A stretch of 64,000 nucleotides of DNA from a bacterium 1XD42-1 (GCA_003612625.1 RAZJ01000004.1:95837-159836), one strand, 5' to 3'; positions 32,601-41,490 are shown, counted from the first letter of the stretch. Notes: generated by a model from the sequence alone, not told the origin. Program-made: numbers and translations.

Positions 32601-34259
32601 TTATGAGAAATTTGTTTCGCTGGGGGTGCGGAGATCGGACCGGCGGACTTTTCCTGATAAAGTCCGGGGCAATGCAGGGATAAATTCTACCACACGGGGA
32701 TATTTATATGGCGCCGCGTGTTTCTTTACAAAATCCTGTAATTCTTTCTTTAATGCTTCAGATGGCAGCACTTCTGGTTCTAATACAACGATTGCTTTGA
32801 CTACGGTGCCCCGGGCGGGATCGGAAATCCCTAAAACAGCACTTTCTGCAACAGCGGGATGCTGCGCCAATACATTTTCAATTTCATGAGGGCTGATGCG
32901 GTAACCGGAAGCTTTGATCAAATCCCCCTGGCGCCCGATATACCACAGGTATCCTTCTTCATCCATCCAGGCCATATCTCCTGTATGGTAAAGGCCGTCA
33001 TGCCAAACGGATTCGGTTAATTCCTCGTTATGGTAATATTCCCGAAACAAACCGGAATGGGGTTTGTTTGTATCAATACAAATTTCTCCGGCGGCTCCGG
33101 GCGGAAGGGGTATACCGTCTTCATCTGTCAGGCGGATAGAAAATAAGGGGGAAGGTTTCCCCATAGAGCCAGGCTTTGGTTCCGATCCAGTTAAATTTGC
33201 TGCAACAATAACCGTTTCGGTCTGCCCAAAGGCTTCTTTGATGGCCAGTCCGGTTTGTTTTTTCCAGCGGGTAAAGATTTCCGGGCTTAGGGAATCCCCA
33301 ATTGCAGTACAGCTGCGCAGAGCGCTCAAATCATATGCGGCCAAATGTTCCCGGAGCAAGGAACGGTATACAATAGGCGGGGCACAAAAACTGGTGACTT
33401 TATATTGGGCCATAACGGCCAGTAAATCTCTGGCAACGAAGCAGTCAAAATCATATACCAAAATACATGCCCCAACAAACCATTGGCCATACAGCTTTCC
33501 CCATACAGCTTTCATCCATCCGGTTTCCGCCGTACCCATGTGGAGATCTTCACTGTGAATGTCCTGCCAATAGCGGGCCGTCAAAATATGGGCTGCCGGA
33601 TAAGTATGATCATGCAGGGCGATTCTTGGTTCATCCGCAATGCCTGATGTAAAATATAACAGCATGGGATCGGTTTTAGACAGGGAAACCCGTGTCCAGT
33701 TTCCATCTTGTTTTTCTAATTCCTGCTGGTAATCGATCCAGCCATCCCGGTGCCCGCGGACTAAAAATTTTGCCCGCATATCATGATATTCTTCACAGGC
33801 TTCCTCTACGGCCTGGGCTGTGATGCCTTCCCCGGATACAACACAAGCCGTAATACCGGTTACCTGGAAACGGCGGAGCAATTCCTGGACGGTGAGGGTA
33901 TGGGAAACCGGTACAGCAACAGCTCCCAGCTTATGGAGTGCCAGAATGGTGAACCAAAATTCATAATGGCACCTTAATGACAACAATACCGTATCCCCTT
34001 TGATAATCCCTCTGGCAGCCAGCATTTGGGCACATTTATCAGAATATCGTTTCATTTCCCCAAAGGTAAAGGTTTTGGATTCTCCGGTTTCATTGCACCA
34101 GACCATAGCCCGGCGGTCAGGTTCCTGACGGGCAATTTCATCCACTACATCATAGGCGAAATTAAAATTTTCTGCCAATACGGGTTCAAATGTATTTAAT
34201 ACTCCATTTTCATCAAAAGTTTCTTTACAGAAGCCTTGATAAAAAGTTTCTATATTCAT
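32601..34259 (-). CDS. Acyl-CoA synthetase (AMP-binding, medium-chain type) with divergent P-loop
   Basis: 552-residue adenylate-forming enzyme related to acetyl/medium-chain acyl-CoA synthetases. Motif A3, normally TSGTTGxPK, is altered to TSGIADEPRIALH, losing the TTG and replacing Lys by Arg. Other motifs look intact: EAFGQTE (A5), YHTGDMAWMDEEGYLWYIGR (A7-A8) and LPRTLSGKVRR with the A10 lysine near the C-terminus. The start overlaps the stop of the cupin-XRE regulator by four bases (ATGA), so regulator and enzyme form one unit. The acid substrate is unknown. The unusual P-loop may slow adenylation or mark a lineage-specific variant. Confidence 0.88.
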   Translation of the reverse strand: MNIETFYQGFCKETFDENGVLNTFEPVLAENFNFAYDVVDEIARQEPDRRAMVWCNETGESKTFTFGEMKRYSDKCAQMLAARGIIKGDTVLLSLRCHYEFWFTILALHKLGAVAVPVSHTLTVQELLRRFQVTGITACVVSGEGITAQAVEEACEEYHDMRAKFLVRGHRDGWIDYQQELEKQDGNWTRVSLSKTDPMLLYFTSGIADEPRIALHDHTYPAAHILTARYWQDIHSEDLHMGTAETGWMKAVWGKLYGQWFVGACILVYDFDCFVARDLLAVMAQYKVTSFCAPPIVYRSLLREHLAAYDLSALRSCTAIGDSLSPEIFTRWKKQTGLAIKEAFGQTETVIVAANLTGSEPKPGSMGKPSPLFSIRLTDEDGIPLPPGAAGEICIDTNKPHSGLFREYYHNEELTESVWHDGLYHTGDMAWMDEEGYLWYIGRQGDLIKASGYRISPHEIENVLAQHPAVAESAVLGISDPARGTVVKAIVVLEPEVLPSEALKKELQDFVKKHAAPYKYPRVVEFIPALPRTLSGKVRRSDLRTPSETNFS

Positions 34260-34840
34260 TGGTTATTTCCTTCCTTCCCAGCCTGCAATACCACTGCTAA
34301 AAATACACAAGGTGCACCGCCTACGGCGATCATGCCGTGGCCATGGCCTGAATCGTAATAAATCGCATCTCCGGCATTTAAAATTTCTGTATGATCTTCC
34401 ATTTGGACTTTTAAAGAGCCGGAAATTACATAATCAAATTCCTGGCCTTTATGGGAAGATAAATGAATGGGCTGATCCTGTTCTTCCGGAAGATAAGGCG
34501 CCGTTACTAAAAAAGGTTCTGCTGCCTTGTGGGTAAAACGGTAAGCCAAATGGTTATATTGGAATCCAGCCCGCCGTTTGATATCCAGTCCTTCACCTGC
34601 CCGGACAATGGAATAAAAAGACAACCGGGGCTGTTCACCTGTCAGCAATTCTACAATGTCTACTCCAAACCGCTGTGCACAATTATAAAGAAAAGTAAAG
34701 CTGAAATCAACAGTTCCTGTTTCATATTCTGAATATTCTTCCACAGATACGCCTGCGGCCTGTGCCATTTCTTCAGCCGGAATTTCCATAATTTCACGTA
34801 ACGTTTTAATGCGCTGTGCAATTTCCTGTATTTGCTGCAT
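34256..34840 (-). CDS. XRE-family regulator with C-terminal cupin domain
   Basis: 194 residues: an N-terminal XRE-type HTH (about 8-62, with IPAEEMAQAAGVSVEEYSEYETG) and a C-terminal cupin sensor (about 120-190, containing HKGQEFDYVISGSLKVQ and GDAIYYDSGHGHGM). Such proteins sense a small acid or metal-bound ligand and control an adjacent catabolic gene, here the acyl-CoA synthetase with which it overlaps. The ATG at 34840 follows GGAGG at seven bases; longer in-frame starts are rejected. It has its own strong promoter, divergent from the molybdenum-cofactor operon. Confidence 0.9.
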   Translation of the reverse strand: MQQIQEIAQRIKTLREIMEIPAEEMAQAAGVSVEEYSEYETGTVDFSFTFLYNCAQRFGVDIVELLTGEQPRLSFYSIVRAGEGLDIKRRAGFQYNHLAYRFTHKAAEPFLVTAPYLPEEQDQPIHLSSHKGQEFDYVISGSLKVQMEDHTEILNAGDAIYYDSGHGHGMIAVGGAPCVFLAVVLQAGKEGNNQ

Positions 34841-34886
34841 GAGAAAGCCTCCTCGTAATTTTATGATCCAGATTTCTTTCCCTGTT

Positions 34887-34916
34887 ATCATAGCCCTTCC
34901 GCTGTTGCTTTGTCAA
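34887..34916 (-). promoter_or_regulatory. Promoter of XRE regulator and acyl-CoA synthetase
   Basis: Minus strand: consensus -35 TTGACA (34911-34916), 18-base spacer, -10 TATGAT (34887-34892). Confidence 0.75.
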
Positions 34917-34950
34917 GTTTTCCGACCTTTTTACCAGAATCTAAATCTTC

Positions 34951-35013
34951 TTGACAGGGGGAAAATACCAGCCTATAATAGAAAGAACGCTATGTTTTTA
35001 TAAATACAACGCT
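34951..35013 (+). promoter_or_regulatory. Consensus sigma-A promoter of molybdenum-cofactor operon with AACGCT repeats
   Basis: -35 TTGACA (34951-34956), 17-base spacer, -10 TATAAT (34974-34979): both hexamers are perfect consensus. Just downstream, spanning the expected start of transcription, AACGCT occurs twice (34986-34991 and 35008-35013), 22 bases apart, around an AT-rich TATGTTTTTATAAATAC. This is a candidate site for the ModE-like protein encoded next. Confidence 0.78.
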
Positions 35014-35024
35014 GGAGGGATTTT

Positions 35025-35384
35025 ATGGATCTGTCTTATTCTATGCGCCTTCGTATCCATGGACAGGATGTATTTTTTGGGCCTGGTACAGAAGAACTGC
35101 TTCTGCTGGTCAAAGAAACAGGTTCTTTGCATATGGCTGCCGGAAAAATGGGGATGTCATACAGCAAAGCTTGGAAAATAATCCGCAGGGCAGAACAAGA
35201 GCTTCATTTCCCTCTTTTGGAACGGAAAGCCGGCGGCAGCGGCGGTGGATTTTCCAGGCTGACTTCAGAAGGCAGCCACTTTTTAGAACAATACCGGGCT
35301 TTTTGCCAGGATGTCTGTCAGGCAGCGAATCTTTCTTTTCAGACTTATTTTGGGAAGGCGGTAGAAATCAATGAAACAAATTAA
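35025..35384 (+). CDS. ModE-type winged-helix DNA-binding protein (no molybdate domain)
   Basis: 119 residues matching the N-terminal LysR/ModE-like HTH domain: EELLLLVKETGSLHMAAGKMGMSYSKAWKIIRRAE, the ERKAGGSGGGFSRLTSEG wing, and a short C-terminal helix. Classical ModE has two C-terminal Mop domains that bind molybdate; they are missing, so ligand sensing must be elsewhere or absent. Short stand-alone forms are common in anaerobes. It overlaps the following MoeA-like gene by 14 bases and heads a molybdenum-cofactor operon, so it likely regulates it. CTGGAGGG provides the ribosome site. Confidence 0.88.
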   Translation: MDLSYSMRLRIHGQDVFFGPGTEELLLLVKETGSLHMAAGKMGMSYSKAWKIIRRAEQELHFPLLERKAGGSGGGFSRLTSEGSHFLEQYRAFCQDVCQAANLSFQTYFGKAVEINETN

Positions 35385-36396
35385 AACAGTAGATGCAGTC
35401 GGGCATATTTTATGTCATGATATGACGCAGATCATCCGGGGAGAAACAAAAGATGCCCGGTTCCGGAAAGGGCATATTGTTGCGCCGGAAGATATTCCCG
35501 TTTTGCTTTCCATGGGAAAAGATACGCTTTATGTCTGGGAGCAAAAAGAAGGTTATCTTCATGAAAATGACGCGGCCCAACGGCTGGCAGCCCTTTGCGG
35601 ACGGGGCAGGCTGACCTGCTCCCCGGTAAAAGAAGGGAAAATTGACTTATCTGCTCCCAGTGACGGTTTATTTTGTATGGATGTAAGCCGATTGGATCGG
35701 ATTAACGCTTTAGGGGAAATCATGATTGCAGCCAGAGGCAACCATACACCAGTAAAAGCTGGTGACAAATTAGCGGGAACCCGTGTGATCCCATTGGTCA
35801 TTGACGAAAAGAAGCTGGAACAGGCCGAAGAAATCGCAGGGACAGAACCTTTAATGACAGTAAAGCCTTTCCTGCCGAAAAAATGCGGCATTGTCACAAC
35901 AGGCAATGAAGTTTTTTATGGACGGATCAAAGATACCTTTTCTCCGGTGGTTGCGGACAAATTAAAGGAATATGGCGGGGAAATTTTAGGTGTTACCCTT
36001 TGCGGGGATGCGCCGGAAGCCATCACTGCTGCAATCCAGGCTTATTTGGAACAAGGAGCTGATTTTGTCTGCTGTACAGGGGGCATGAGTGTTGATCCTG
36101 ACGACCGCACCCCTGCGGCAATTCGGGCAACAGGCGCTGATATTGTCACTTATGGCGCTCCGGTTTTACCTGGCGCAATGTTTTTGCTTTCTTACCGGAA
36201 CGGAGTCCCCATTGTTGGCCTTCCCGGTTGTGTGATGTATGCCAAACGCACGATTTTTGATTTGGTACTTCCCCGTTTGATGGCAGATGTCCCCGTATCA
36301 AAAGAAGATCTTGCCCGCTTTGGAAATGGCGGACTGTGTTTAAACTGTGAAACCTGCCGGTTCCCAAATTGCGGATTTGGGAGGATGGGCATATGA
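35371..36396 (+). CDS. MoeA-like molybdopterin-binding protein with C-terminal cysteine cluster
   Basis: 341 residues. The C-terminal half carries a MoCF (MoaB/Mog) domain: KCGIVTTGNEVFYGRIKDTF, TLCGDAPEAI, the CCTGGMSVDPDDRTPAAI loop that binds molybdopterin, and PVLPGAMFLLSYRNGVPIVGLPGCVMYAK. It is shorter than MoeA and ends in a cysteine-rich tail CLNCETCRFPNCGFGRMG (Cx2Cx2Cx4C), suited to a metal or iron-sulfur centre. It probably works in molybdenum insertion or in sensing the cofactor. The stop overlaps the moaC start (ATGA). Confidence 0.87.
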   Translation: MKQIKTVDAVGHILCHDMTQIIRGETKDARFRKGHIVAPEDIPVLLSMGKDTLYVWEQKEGYLHENDAAQRLAALCGRGRLTCSPVKEGKIDLSAPSDGLFCMDVSRLDRINALGEIMIAARGNHTPVKAGDKLAGTRVIPLVIDEKKLEQAEEIAGTEPLMTVKPFLPKKCGIVTTGNEVFYGRIKDTFSPVVADKLKEYGGEILGVTLCGDAPEAITAAIQAYLEQGADFVCCTGGMSVDPDDRTPAAIRATGADIVTYGAPVLPGAMFLLSYRNGVPIVGLPGCVMYAKRTIFDLVLPRLMADVPVSKEDLARFGNGGLCLNCETCRFPNCGFGRMGI

Positions 36397-36878
36397 TCAC
36401 CCATATTGACGAAAATGGAAATGCGGTGATGGTAGATGTCAGCGGAAAAGCAGAAACCTTCCGGACTGCCGTAGCACAAGGAGAAATCCATGTAGGCCCG
36501 GAAGCTTTTGCCGCAATTCGGGACGGTGCAGTTAAAAAAGGGGATGTATTAGGAGTTGCGCAGGTAGCCGGGATTATGGCTGCCAAGCGCACCTGGGAGC
36601 TGATTCCCTTATGCCATCCCTTGTTCCTTTCCAAATGTGCCGTTACTTTTACATTGCGGGAAGAAGATCATACGATTATAGCAGAATGTACAGCCAGTAC
36701 CACGGGGCAGACCGGAGTGGAAATGGAAGCTTTAACCGGAGTTTCCGGAGCATTGCTCACCATTTACGATATGTGTAAGGCCATTGATAAAAGCATGGTA
36801 TTGGGGCAAATCCATCTGGTACAGAAAACAGGGGGAAAATCCGGGGACTTTACATTTCCATTACAAAAGATCGAATAA
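36393..36878 (+). CDS. moaC: Cyclic pyranopterin monophosphate synthase MoaC
   Basis: 161 residues, the normal length. MoaC turns the MoaA product into cyclic pyranopterin monophosphate, the first stable molybdopterin intermediate. Diagnostic blocks are THIDENGNAVMVDVSGK, AAKRTWELIPLCHPLFLSKC, TTGQTGVEMEALTGVS and the catalytic DMCKAIDKSM. The ATG at 36393 has GGGAGG eight bases upstream and overlaps the previous stop. No moaA is in the window. Its last 18 bases overlap the 3' end of the convergent HAD gene. Confidence 0.95.
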   Translation: MITHIDENGNAVMVDVSGKAETFRTAVAQGEIHVGPEAFAAIRDGAVKKGDVLGVAQVAGIMAAKRTWELIPLCHPLFLSKCAVTFTLREEDHTIIAECTASTTGQTGVEMEALTGVSGALLTIYDMCKAIDKSMVLGQIHLVQKTGGKSGDFTFPLQKIE

Positions 36879-37508
36879 TTCCTGGGGCCTGGCAATTAAG
36901 GCTTGTGCGCCGCTTTCCAGAAGTTCCTCTTTGGTACGGAATCCCCATAAAACACCTACGGCAAAAACTTTCCCATTCCGGGCGGTTTCCATATCGACGC
37001 TGGTATCCCCTAAATAAACGGTTTCTTCCGGTTTAGCGCCTAATTCTTTCAGTACCAGGTCTACCAAAGAGCCGTCCGGCTTGGTGGGATAACCTTCCCG
37101 CTGGCCGTAAATGACAGCGAACCGATCCCCAAAATAATTCGGCACCATTGCCGTTACAAATTGATGGGGCTTATTGGAAAGGATTGCTAATTTCATCCCC
37201 CGGGCCAGAAGCCCGTCCAGCATTTCTAAAATGCCATCATAAGGGCGGGTTAAATCTTTCCCATGGACATCATACCATTCATTAAATAATTTCCGTAATT
37301 GTGCCAGGATTTTGGGATCGTTCCGGAAAGGTTCCGGCGTCATCCGTTCAATCAGTTTTGCAACCCCATTCCCTACAAAATACCGGTAGGCATCTACTGG
37401 ATGCTGGGGCATTCCCATTGCCGCTAATGCCCGGTTGCTGGCGTCGGCTAAATCATCCAAGGTATTCAGCAAGGTTCCATCTAAATCAAAAATACCATAT
37501 TTTTTCAT
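36861..37508 (-). CDS. HAD-superfamily phosphatase, phosphoglycolate-phosphatase like
   Basis: 215-residue Haloacid-dehalogenase hydrolase with a helical cap (class C1): motif I FDLDGTLLNT, motif II LSNKPHQF, motif III Lys in TKPDGSLV, and motif IV YLGDTSVDMETA. Length and cap layout resemble Gph and related sugar-phosphate phosphatases; the true substrate is unknown. The GGAAAGGG ribosome site is followed by ATG at 37508. The 3' end overlaps moaC in the opposite orientation by 18 bases, leaving no room for a terminator between them. Confidence 0.88.
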   Translation of the reverse strand: MKKYGIFDLDGTLLNTLDDLADASNRALAAMGMPQHPVDAYRYFVGNGVAKLIERMTPEPFRNDPKILAQLRKLFNEWYDVHGKDLTRPYDGILEMLDGLLARGMKLAILSNKPHQFVTAMVPNYFGDRFAVIYGQREGYPTKPDGSLVDLVLKELGAKPEETVYLGDTSVDMETARNGKVFAVGVLWGFRTKEELLESGAQALIARPQELFDLL

Positions 37509-37555
37509 TTTTATATCCCTTTCCTATGGTTCTTTTTCAAGAGTTTTTCCAATTT

Positions 37556-37585
37556 ATTATACCACAAAAATCAAATATTTGTAGA
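37556..37585 (-). promoter_or_regulatory. Possible promoter of HAD gene
   Basis: Minus strand: -10 TATAAT (37556-37561), 18-base spacer, weak -35 TCTACA (37580-37585), about 45 bases before the start codon. Confidence 0.5.
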
Positions 37586-37598
37586 TAAAACCATGAAG

Positions 37599-37641
37599 AA
37601 AACCGCCGGCAAAGTTAGAAATCCACTTTGCTGGCGGTTTT
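37599..37641 (-). terminator. Intrinsic terminator of RNase Y gene
   Basis: AAAACCGCCGGCAAAGT pairs with ACTTTGCTGGCGGTTTT around a 9-base loop; on the minus strand it is followed by a T-rich TTTTCTTC. It lies 34 bases downstream of the rny stop. Confidence 0.82.
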
Positions 37642-37674
37642 GTATATTGTCTTTTGTATAACAGAATAAAATTC

Positions 37675-39237
37675 CTACTTTGCGTATTCAATGGCACGGT
37701 TTTCACGTACACAGTTGACTTTAATCTGTCCAGGATAGTCCAATTCATTTTCAATTTTTTTGACAATTTCCCGTGCTAAAATAACCATTTGGTCATCATT
37801 TACTAAATCCGGTCTCAGCATAATACGGATTTCACGTCCAGCCTGAATGGCGAAACACTTGTCCACACCTTCAAAAGAGTTTGCAATTTCCTCCAGTTTT
37901 TCCAAACGCTTAATGTAATTTTCCAGATTTTCCCGCCTTGCTCCGGGGCGGGCAGCGGAAATAGCATCGGCAGCCTGTACCAGACAGGCTACAACCGTAC
38001 GGGGTTCCACATCATTGTGGTGGGCTTCAATCGCATGGATAATTTCCGGGCCTTCCTTATATTTCCGGGCTAAATCTACACCAATCTGTACATGGGAGCC
38101 TTCGATTTCATGGGTCATGGATTTTCCAATATCATGAATCAGGCCAGCCCGGCGGCACTGGGTTTCATCGGCTCCCAGTTCTGCAGCCATCATGCCGGCT
38201 AATTGGGAAACCTCAATGGAATGGGCTAATACATTTTGTCCATAACTGGAACGGTAACGCATACGGCCCAGCAGCTTTATCAGTTCCGGGTGCATTCCAT
38301 GAATGCCGCAGTCCATAACAGCATGTTCGCCGTCCTGTTTAATTTTCGCTTCAATTTCCCGGCGGGATTTTTCCACCATTTCCTCAATACGGGCCGGATG
38401 GATGCGGCCGTCTTGAATGAGGCGTTCCAAGGCCAGGCGGGCAATTTCCCGTTTGACTGCGTCATGGCTGGAAAGGGTAATGGCTTCCGGCGTATCGTCA
38501 ATAATGAGATCCACACCGGTCAAAGTTTCCAAAGTCCGGATATTCCGGCCTTCCCGGCCAATAATACGGCCTTTCATTTCATCACTTGGCAGCGGGACAA
38601 CCGATACGGTCAGTTCAGCCACATAATCTGCGGCGCAACGCCCTACGGCAGACGCAATAATCCGTTTTGCCCGCTGTTCGGATTCATCCTTTAACTGTGC
38701 CTCATACTGGGCAATTTTTACAGCTTTTTCATGGGTTAAATCCCCTTCCAGATTGGAGAGAAGGTAATTTTTTGCCTGATCCGCTGTAAACCCGGAGATC
38801 TTTTCAAGCATTTCAAATTGGCGGTTTTTAATTTCTTCCGCTTCTTGGAGCTTTCCTTCAGCAGCTTTGATTTTATCCTGGAGGGTTTCGTCTTTTTTCT
38901 CAAGGTTATCAAGCTTCTTGTCAACACTTTCTTCTTTCTGTTGAATCCGGCGTTCCAGCCGGGATACTTCATTCCGCCGATCCTTCAATTCCTTTTCAGC
39001 ATCTTGTTTGAGCCGGTAAATTTCGTCTTTCGCTTCGATCACAGCTTCTTTTTTCTTGGTTTCCGCAGATTTAATTGCATCACCAATAACACGTTTTGCC
39101 TCTTCCTCAGCAGAACCAAGAGCAGCTTCTGCTGTTTTTTTCCGGTAAGTGATCCCCAGCGGGAACGCAATCACGACTCCGATTGCTACTCCAACGACTA
39201 CACTAATCGCCAGTATAAGCACGGATGTAGGTGACAT
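37675..39237 (-). CDS. rny: Ribonuclease Y
   Basis: About 520 residues, normal for RNase Y, the membrane-anchored endoribonuclease that initiates mRNA decay in Firmicutes. An N-terminal membrane helix ([20 protein letters not shown]) is followed by a long charged coiled coil (about 35-200), a KH RNA-binding domain ([21 protein letters not shown]) and an HD catalytic domain with the LIHDIGKS motif. Two ATG starts are possible, 39246 and 39237; AAGGAGGT is very close to the first and about 11 bases from the second, so 39237 is favoured with modest certainty. ymdB, usually next to rny, is found 16 kb away. Confidence 0.95.
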   Translation of the reverse strand: MSPTSVLILAISVVVGVAIGVVIAFPLGITYRKKTAEAALGSAEEEAKRVIGDAIKSAETKKKEAVIEAKDEIYRLKQDAEKELKDRRNEVSRLERRIQQKEESVDKKLDNLEKKDETLQDKIKAAEGKLQEAEEIKNRQFEMLEKISGFTADQAKNYLLSNLEGDLTHEKAVKIAQYEAQLKDESEQRAKRIIASAVGRCAADYVAELTVSVVPLPSDEMKGRIIGREGRNIRTLETLTGVDLIIDDTPEAITLSSHDAVKREIARLALERLIQDGRIHPARIEEMVEKSRREIEAKIKQDGEHAVMDCGIHGMHPELIKLLGRMRYRSSYGQNVLAHSIEVSQLAGMMAAELGADETQCRRAGLIHDIGKSMTHEIEGSHVQIGVDLARKYKEGPEIIHAIEAHHNDVEPRTVVACLVQAADAISAARPGARRENLENYIKRLEKLEEIANSFEGVDKCFAIQAGREIRIMLRPDLVNDDQMVILAREIVKKIENELDYPGQIKVNCVRENRAIEYAK

Positions 39238-39246
39238 GAAACACAT

Positions 39247-39494
39247 TTACCTCCTTATGCAATTTTCAATGTCCGCAAATCGTAGGCAGCAGTGAGCTGC
39301 TTACGAATGAATATTTTTATGGATACCGCATATTGACAGCTTGGAAAATCATTTTCCGATTGCTACAAACAAAAAAACCCCGAACACTCCAGAAAAAAGC
39401 ATAATGGCTTCTAAAAGCAGGAATTATACTTTCATTCTGACGTTTCAGGCTTTCTCCAACGGAATACCTTAAAACATGAATGCATGACATATTT
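39247..39494 (-). promoter_or_regulatory. Long structured 5' leader of rny
   Basis: Promoter placement implies a leader of about 240 bases. It contains at least two hairpins on the minus strand: GTAAGCAGC/GCTGCCTAC with a five-base loop (39282-39304) and a tight GGAAAAT/ATTTTCC palindrome (about 39344-39358). No known riboswitch or open reading frame of note is recognised in it. Confidence 0.5.
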
Positions 39495-39523
39495 ATTTTA
39501 TATTTCTTTCCCTATATTGTCAA
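39495..39523 (-). promoter_or_regulatory. Promoter of rny
   Basis: Minus strand: consensus -35 TTGACA (39518-39523), 17-base spacer, -10 TAAAAT (39495-39500). Confidence 0.78.
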
Positions 39524-39565
39524 GGCGTTATCAGGCAAGGCTGTTAAAAAACTTGTATTGGATTC

Positions 39566-39594
39566 TTTACCTTTTGGGAAAATGATGTTATAAT
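39566..39594 (+). promoter_or_regulatory. Promoter of paaK operon
   Basis: -35 TTTACC (39566-39571), 17-base spacer, consensus -10 TATAAT (39589-39594), about 60 bases before the paaK ATG. Confidence 0.72.
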
Positions 39595-39657
39595 GATGCA
39601 AAGTGGAAAATCGCCTTTATATAAAATTGAAATAAATATAGAAAGGACTTGTTCAAT

Positions 39658-40959
39658 ATGCCGAATTATTACCAGCCTGAAATTGAATGTGCTTCACAGG
39701 ATCAAATCAGGGCTTGGCAGGACGAAGGTCTTGTAAAAACTGTACATCGGGTTTATGAGAATGTGCCTTATTACCGGAATCTCATGGATCAAAAAGGCGT
39801 AACTCCGGATGATATTCACTCAGTAGATGATTTGCATAAACTGCCTTTCCTGACGAAAGACGATTTACGGGACGCCTATCCTTATGGATTGTTAGCCGTC
39901 CCTTTAAGTGACTGCGTGCGTATCCAGTCCACAAGCGGTACGACTGGGCGCCGCGTAGTGGCATTTTATACCCAGCACGACATTGATATTTGGGAGGACT
40001 GCTGTGCCCGAGCCATTGCAGCGGCAGGCGGCACAAAAGAAGATGTAGTCCATGTCTGTTATGGATACGGTTTGTTTACAGGAGGGCCGGGATTAAATGG
40101 CGGCTCCCATAAAATGGGTTGTCTGACCCTGCCTATGTCCTCCGGCAATACAGAACGCCAGATCCAGTTTATGTGTGACTTAGGTTCCACCATTTTATGC
40201 TGTACCCCTTCTTATGCAGCTTATTTAGCGGAAAGCATTTATGAACAGGGCGTCCGGGATCAAATTAAATTAAAAGCCGGTATTTTTGGGGCAGAAGCCT
40301 GGACAGAAGAAATGCGCCAGGATATCCAAAATAAATTAGGGATCAAAGCTTATGATATTTATGGTCTGACTGAAATTTCCGGCCCTGGCGTTTCTTTTGA
40401 ATGCAGCGAACAAACAGGTATGCACATCAATGAGGATCATTTTATTGCTGAAATTATCGATCCGGTTACCGGGGAAGTCCTTCCGGAAGGGGAAAAGGGA
40501 GAATTGGTCTTTACCAGTATTTCAAAAGACGCATTTCCTTTGATCCGTTACCGGACACGGGATATTTGCGTTTTGAGCCGGAAAAAGTGTTCCTGCGGGC
40601 GCACCCATGTGAAAATGTCCAAGCCTATGGGCCGCAGTGATGATATGCTGATTGTAAAAGGCGTCAATGTATTCCCGTCCCAGATTGAAACCGTCCTGCT
40701 GAACAAAGGCTACCCGGCCAATTATCAAATTGTTGTCAGCCGTGAAAATAACAGCGATAAGATCGAAGTTCTGGTAGAAATGACGCCGGAAATGTTCTCT
40801 GATACCTTGTCTACGGTTTCCGCCAGGGAAAAAGAACTGGTAGACGCCTTGAAAGCCATGTTAGGGATTTACGCGGCTGTTCGTCTGGTATCACCTAAGA
40901 GCATCACACGCAGCGAAGGAAAAGCTGTCCGTGTTATTGATAAACGCAAACTGTATTGA
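39658..40959 (+). CDS. paaK: Phenylacetate-CoA ligase
   Basis: 433 residues of the adenylate-forming PaaK family. Signatures: VPYYRNLMDQKGV and LPFLTKDDLRDAYPYGL at the N-terminus, P-loop STSGTTGRRVV (about 90-100), YDIYGLTEISGPG, and the C-terminal GRSDDMLIVKGVNVFPSQIE. It makes aryl-CoA thioesters from phenylacetate or related indole and aryl acetates; in anaerobes it often works with indolepyruvate ferredoxin oxidoreductase, which is not in this window. The ATG at 39658 is chosen with AAAGGA ten bases upstream. The ACT protein that commonly accompanies anaerobic PaaK follows. Confidence 0.93.
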   Translation: MPNYYQPEIECASQDQIRAWQDEGLVKTVHRVYENVPYYRNLMDQKGVTPDDIHSVDDLHKLPFLTKDDLRDAYPYGLLAVPLSDCVRIQSTSGTTGRRVVAFYTQHDIDIWEDCCARAIAAAGGTKEDVVHVCYGYGLFTGGPGLNGGSHKMGCLTLPMSSGNTERQIQFMCDLGSTILCCTPSYAAYLAESIYEQGVRDQIKLKAGIFGAEAWTEEMRQDIQNKLGIKAYDIYGLTEISGPGVSFECSEQTGMHINEDHFIAEIIDPVTGEVLPEGEKGELVFTSISKDAFPLIRYRTRDICVLSRKKCSCGRTHVKMSKPMGRSDDMLIVKGVNVFPSQIETVLLNKGYPANYQIVVSRENNSDKIEVLVEMTPEMFSDTLSTVSAREKELVDALKAMLGIYAAVRLVSPKSITRSEGKAVRVIDKRKLY

Positions 40960-40986
40960 TCAATTTTAGGAAGGAGCAGATTGATT

Positions 40987-41424
40987 ATGACTGCAAAACA
41001 AATTTCTATTTTTCTGGAAAATAAGCCCGGGAAGCTTTCCGAATTTACAAAAGTCCTGGAGCAAAACAATATCAATATGCGCGCCCTGTCCTTAGCTGAG
41101 GCAGAAGATTTTGGAATTTTGCGTCTGATCGTAGATGATTCATATAAAGCTGCTTGTGTCCTGAAAGAAAACAGTTATATTTTTTCCATTACGCCGGTTT
41201 TGGCAGTGGGGATTCCAGACCGTCCGGGCAGTTTGGTAAAAGTCCTGGATTTATTAGGGGATAATGGCGTGAATTTAGAGTATACTTATGCCTTTACAAC
41301 ACGGAAAAAAGATATGGCTTATATGATTTTCCGGGTAACAGATAATGAAAAAGCCATTGAAGTATTAACAAAAAATGGGATTCAGCCTATCTGCCAAAGC
41401 GAGTTGTCCAAGCTGTTTGAATAG
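40987..41424 (+). CDS. Tandem ACT-domain protein associated with PaaK
   Basis: 145 residues containing two ACT domains (about 3-68 and 73-142): QISIFLENKPGKLSEFTKVL and VGIPDRPGSLVKVLDLLGDNGVN. Such proteins bind amino acids as allosteric sensors and are regularly encoded after phenylacetate-CoA ligase in anaerobes; they likely tune that enzyme or its pathway in response to an aromatic amino acid. AAGGAG lies ten bases before the ATG at 40987; a TTG at 40981 is also possible. Confidence 0.87.
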   Translation: MTAKQISIFLENKPGKLSEFTKVLEQNNINMRALSLAEAEDFGILRLIVDDSYKAACVLKENSYIFSITPVLAVGIPDRPGSLVKVLDLLGDNGVNLEYTYAFTTRKKDMAYMIFRVTDNEKAIEVLTKNGIQPICQSELSKLFE

Positions 41425-41436
41425 GATTGTTTAAAA

Positions 41437-41490
41437 AAAGAGGCTGCCGTGCCGGATGCAAAAACCATAAATGCGGCAGCCTCTTTCTTT
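41437..41490 (+). terminator. Terminator or attenuator before the SWIM-MoxR-vWA operon
   Basis: AAAGAGGCTGCCG (41437-41449) pairs with CGGCAGCCTCTTT (41474-41486), with a ~24-base loop and a T-rich tail CTTT. It lies between the ACT gene and the SWIM gene. No clear promoter was found in the 40 bases that follow, so read-through may matter. Confidence 0.78.
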
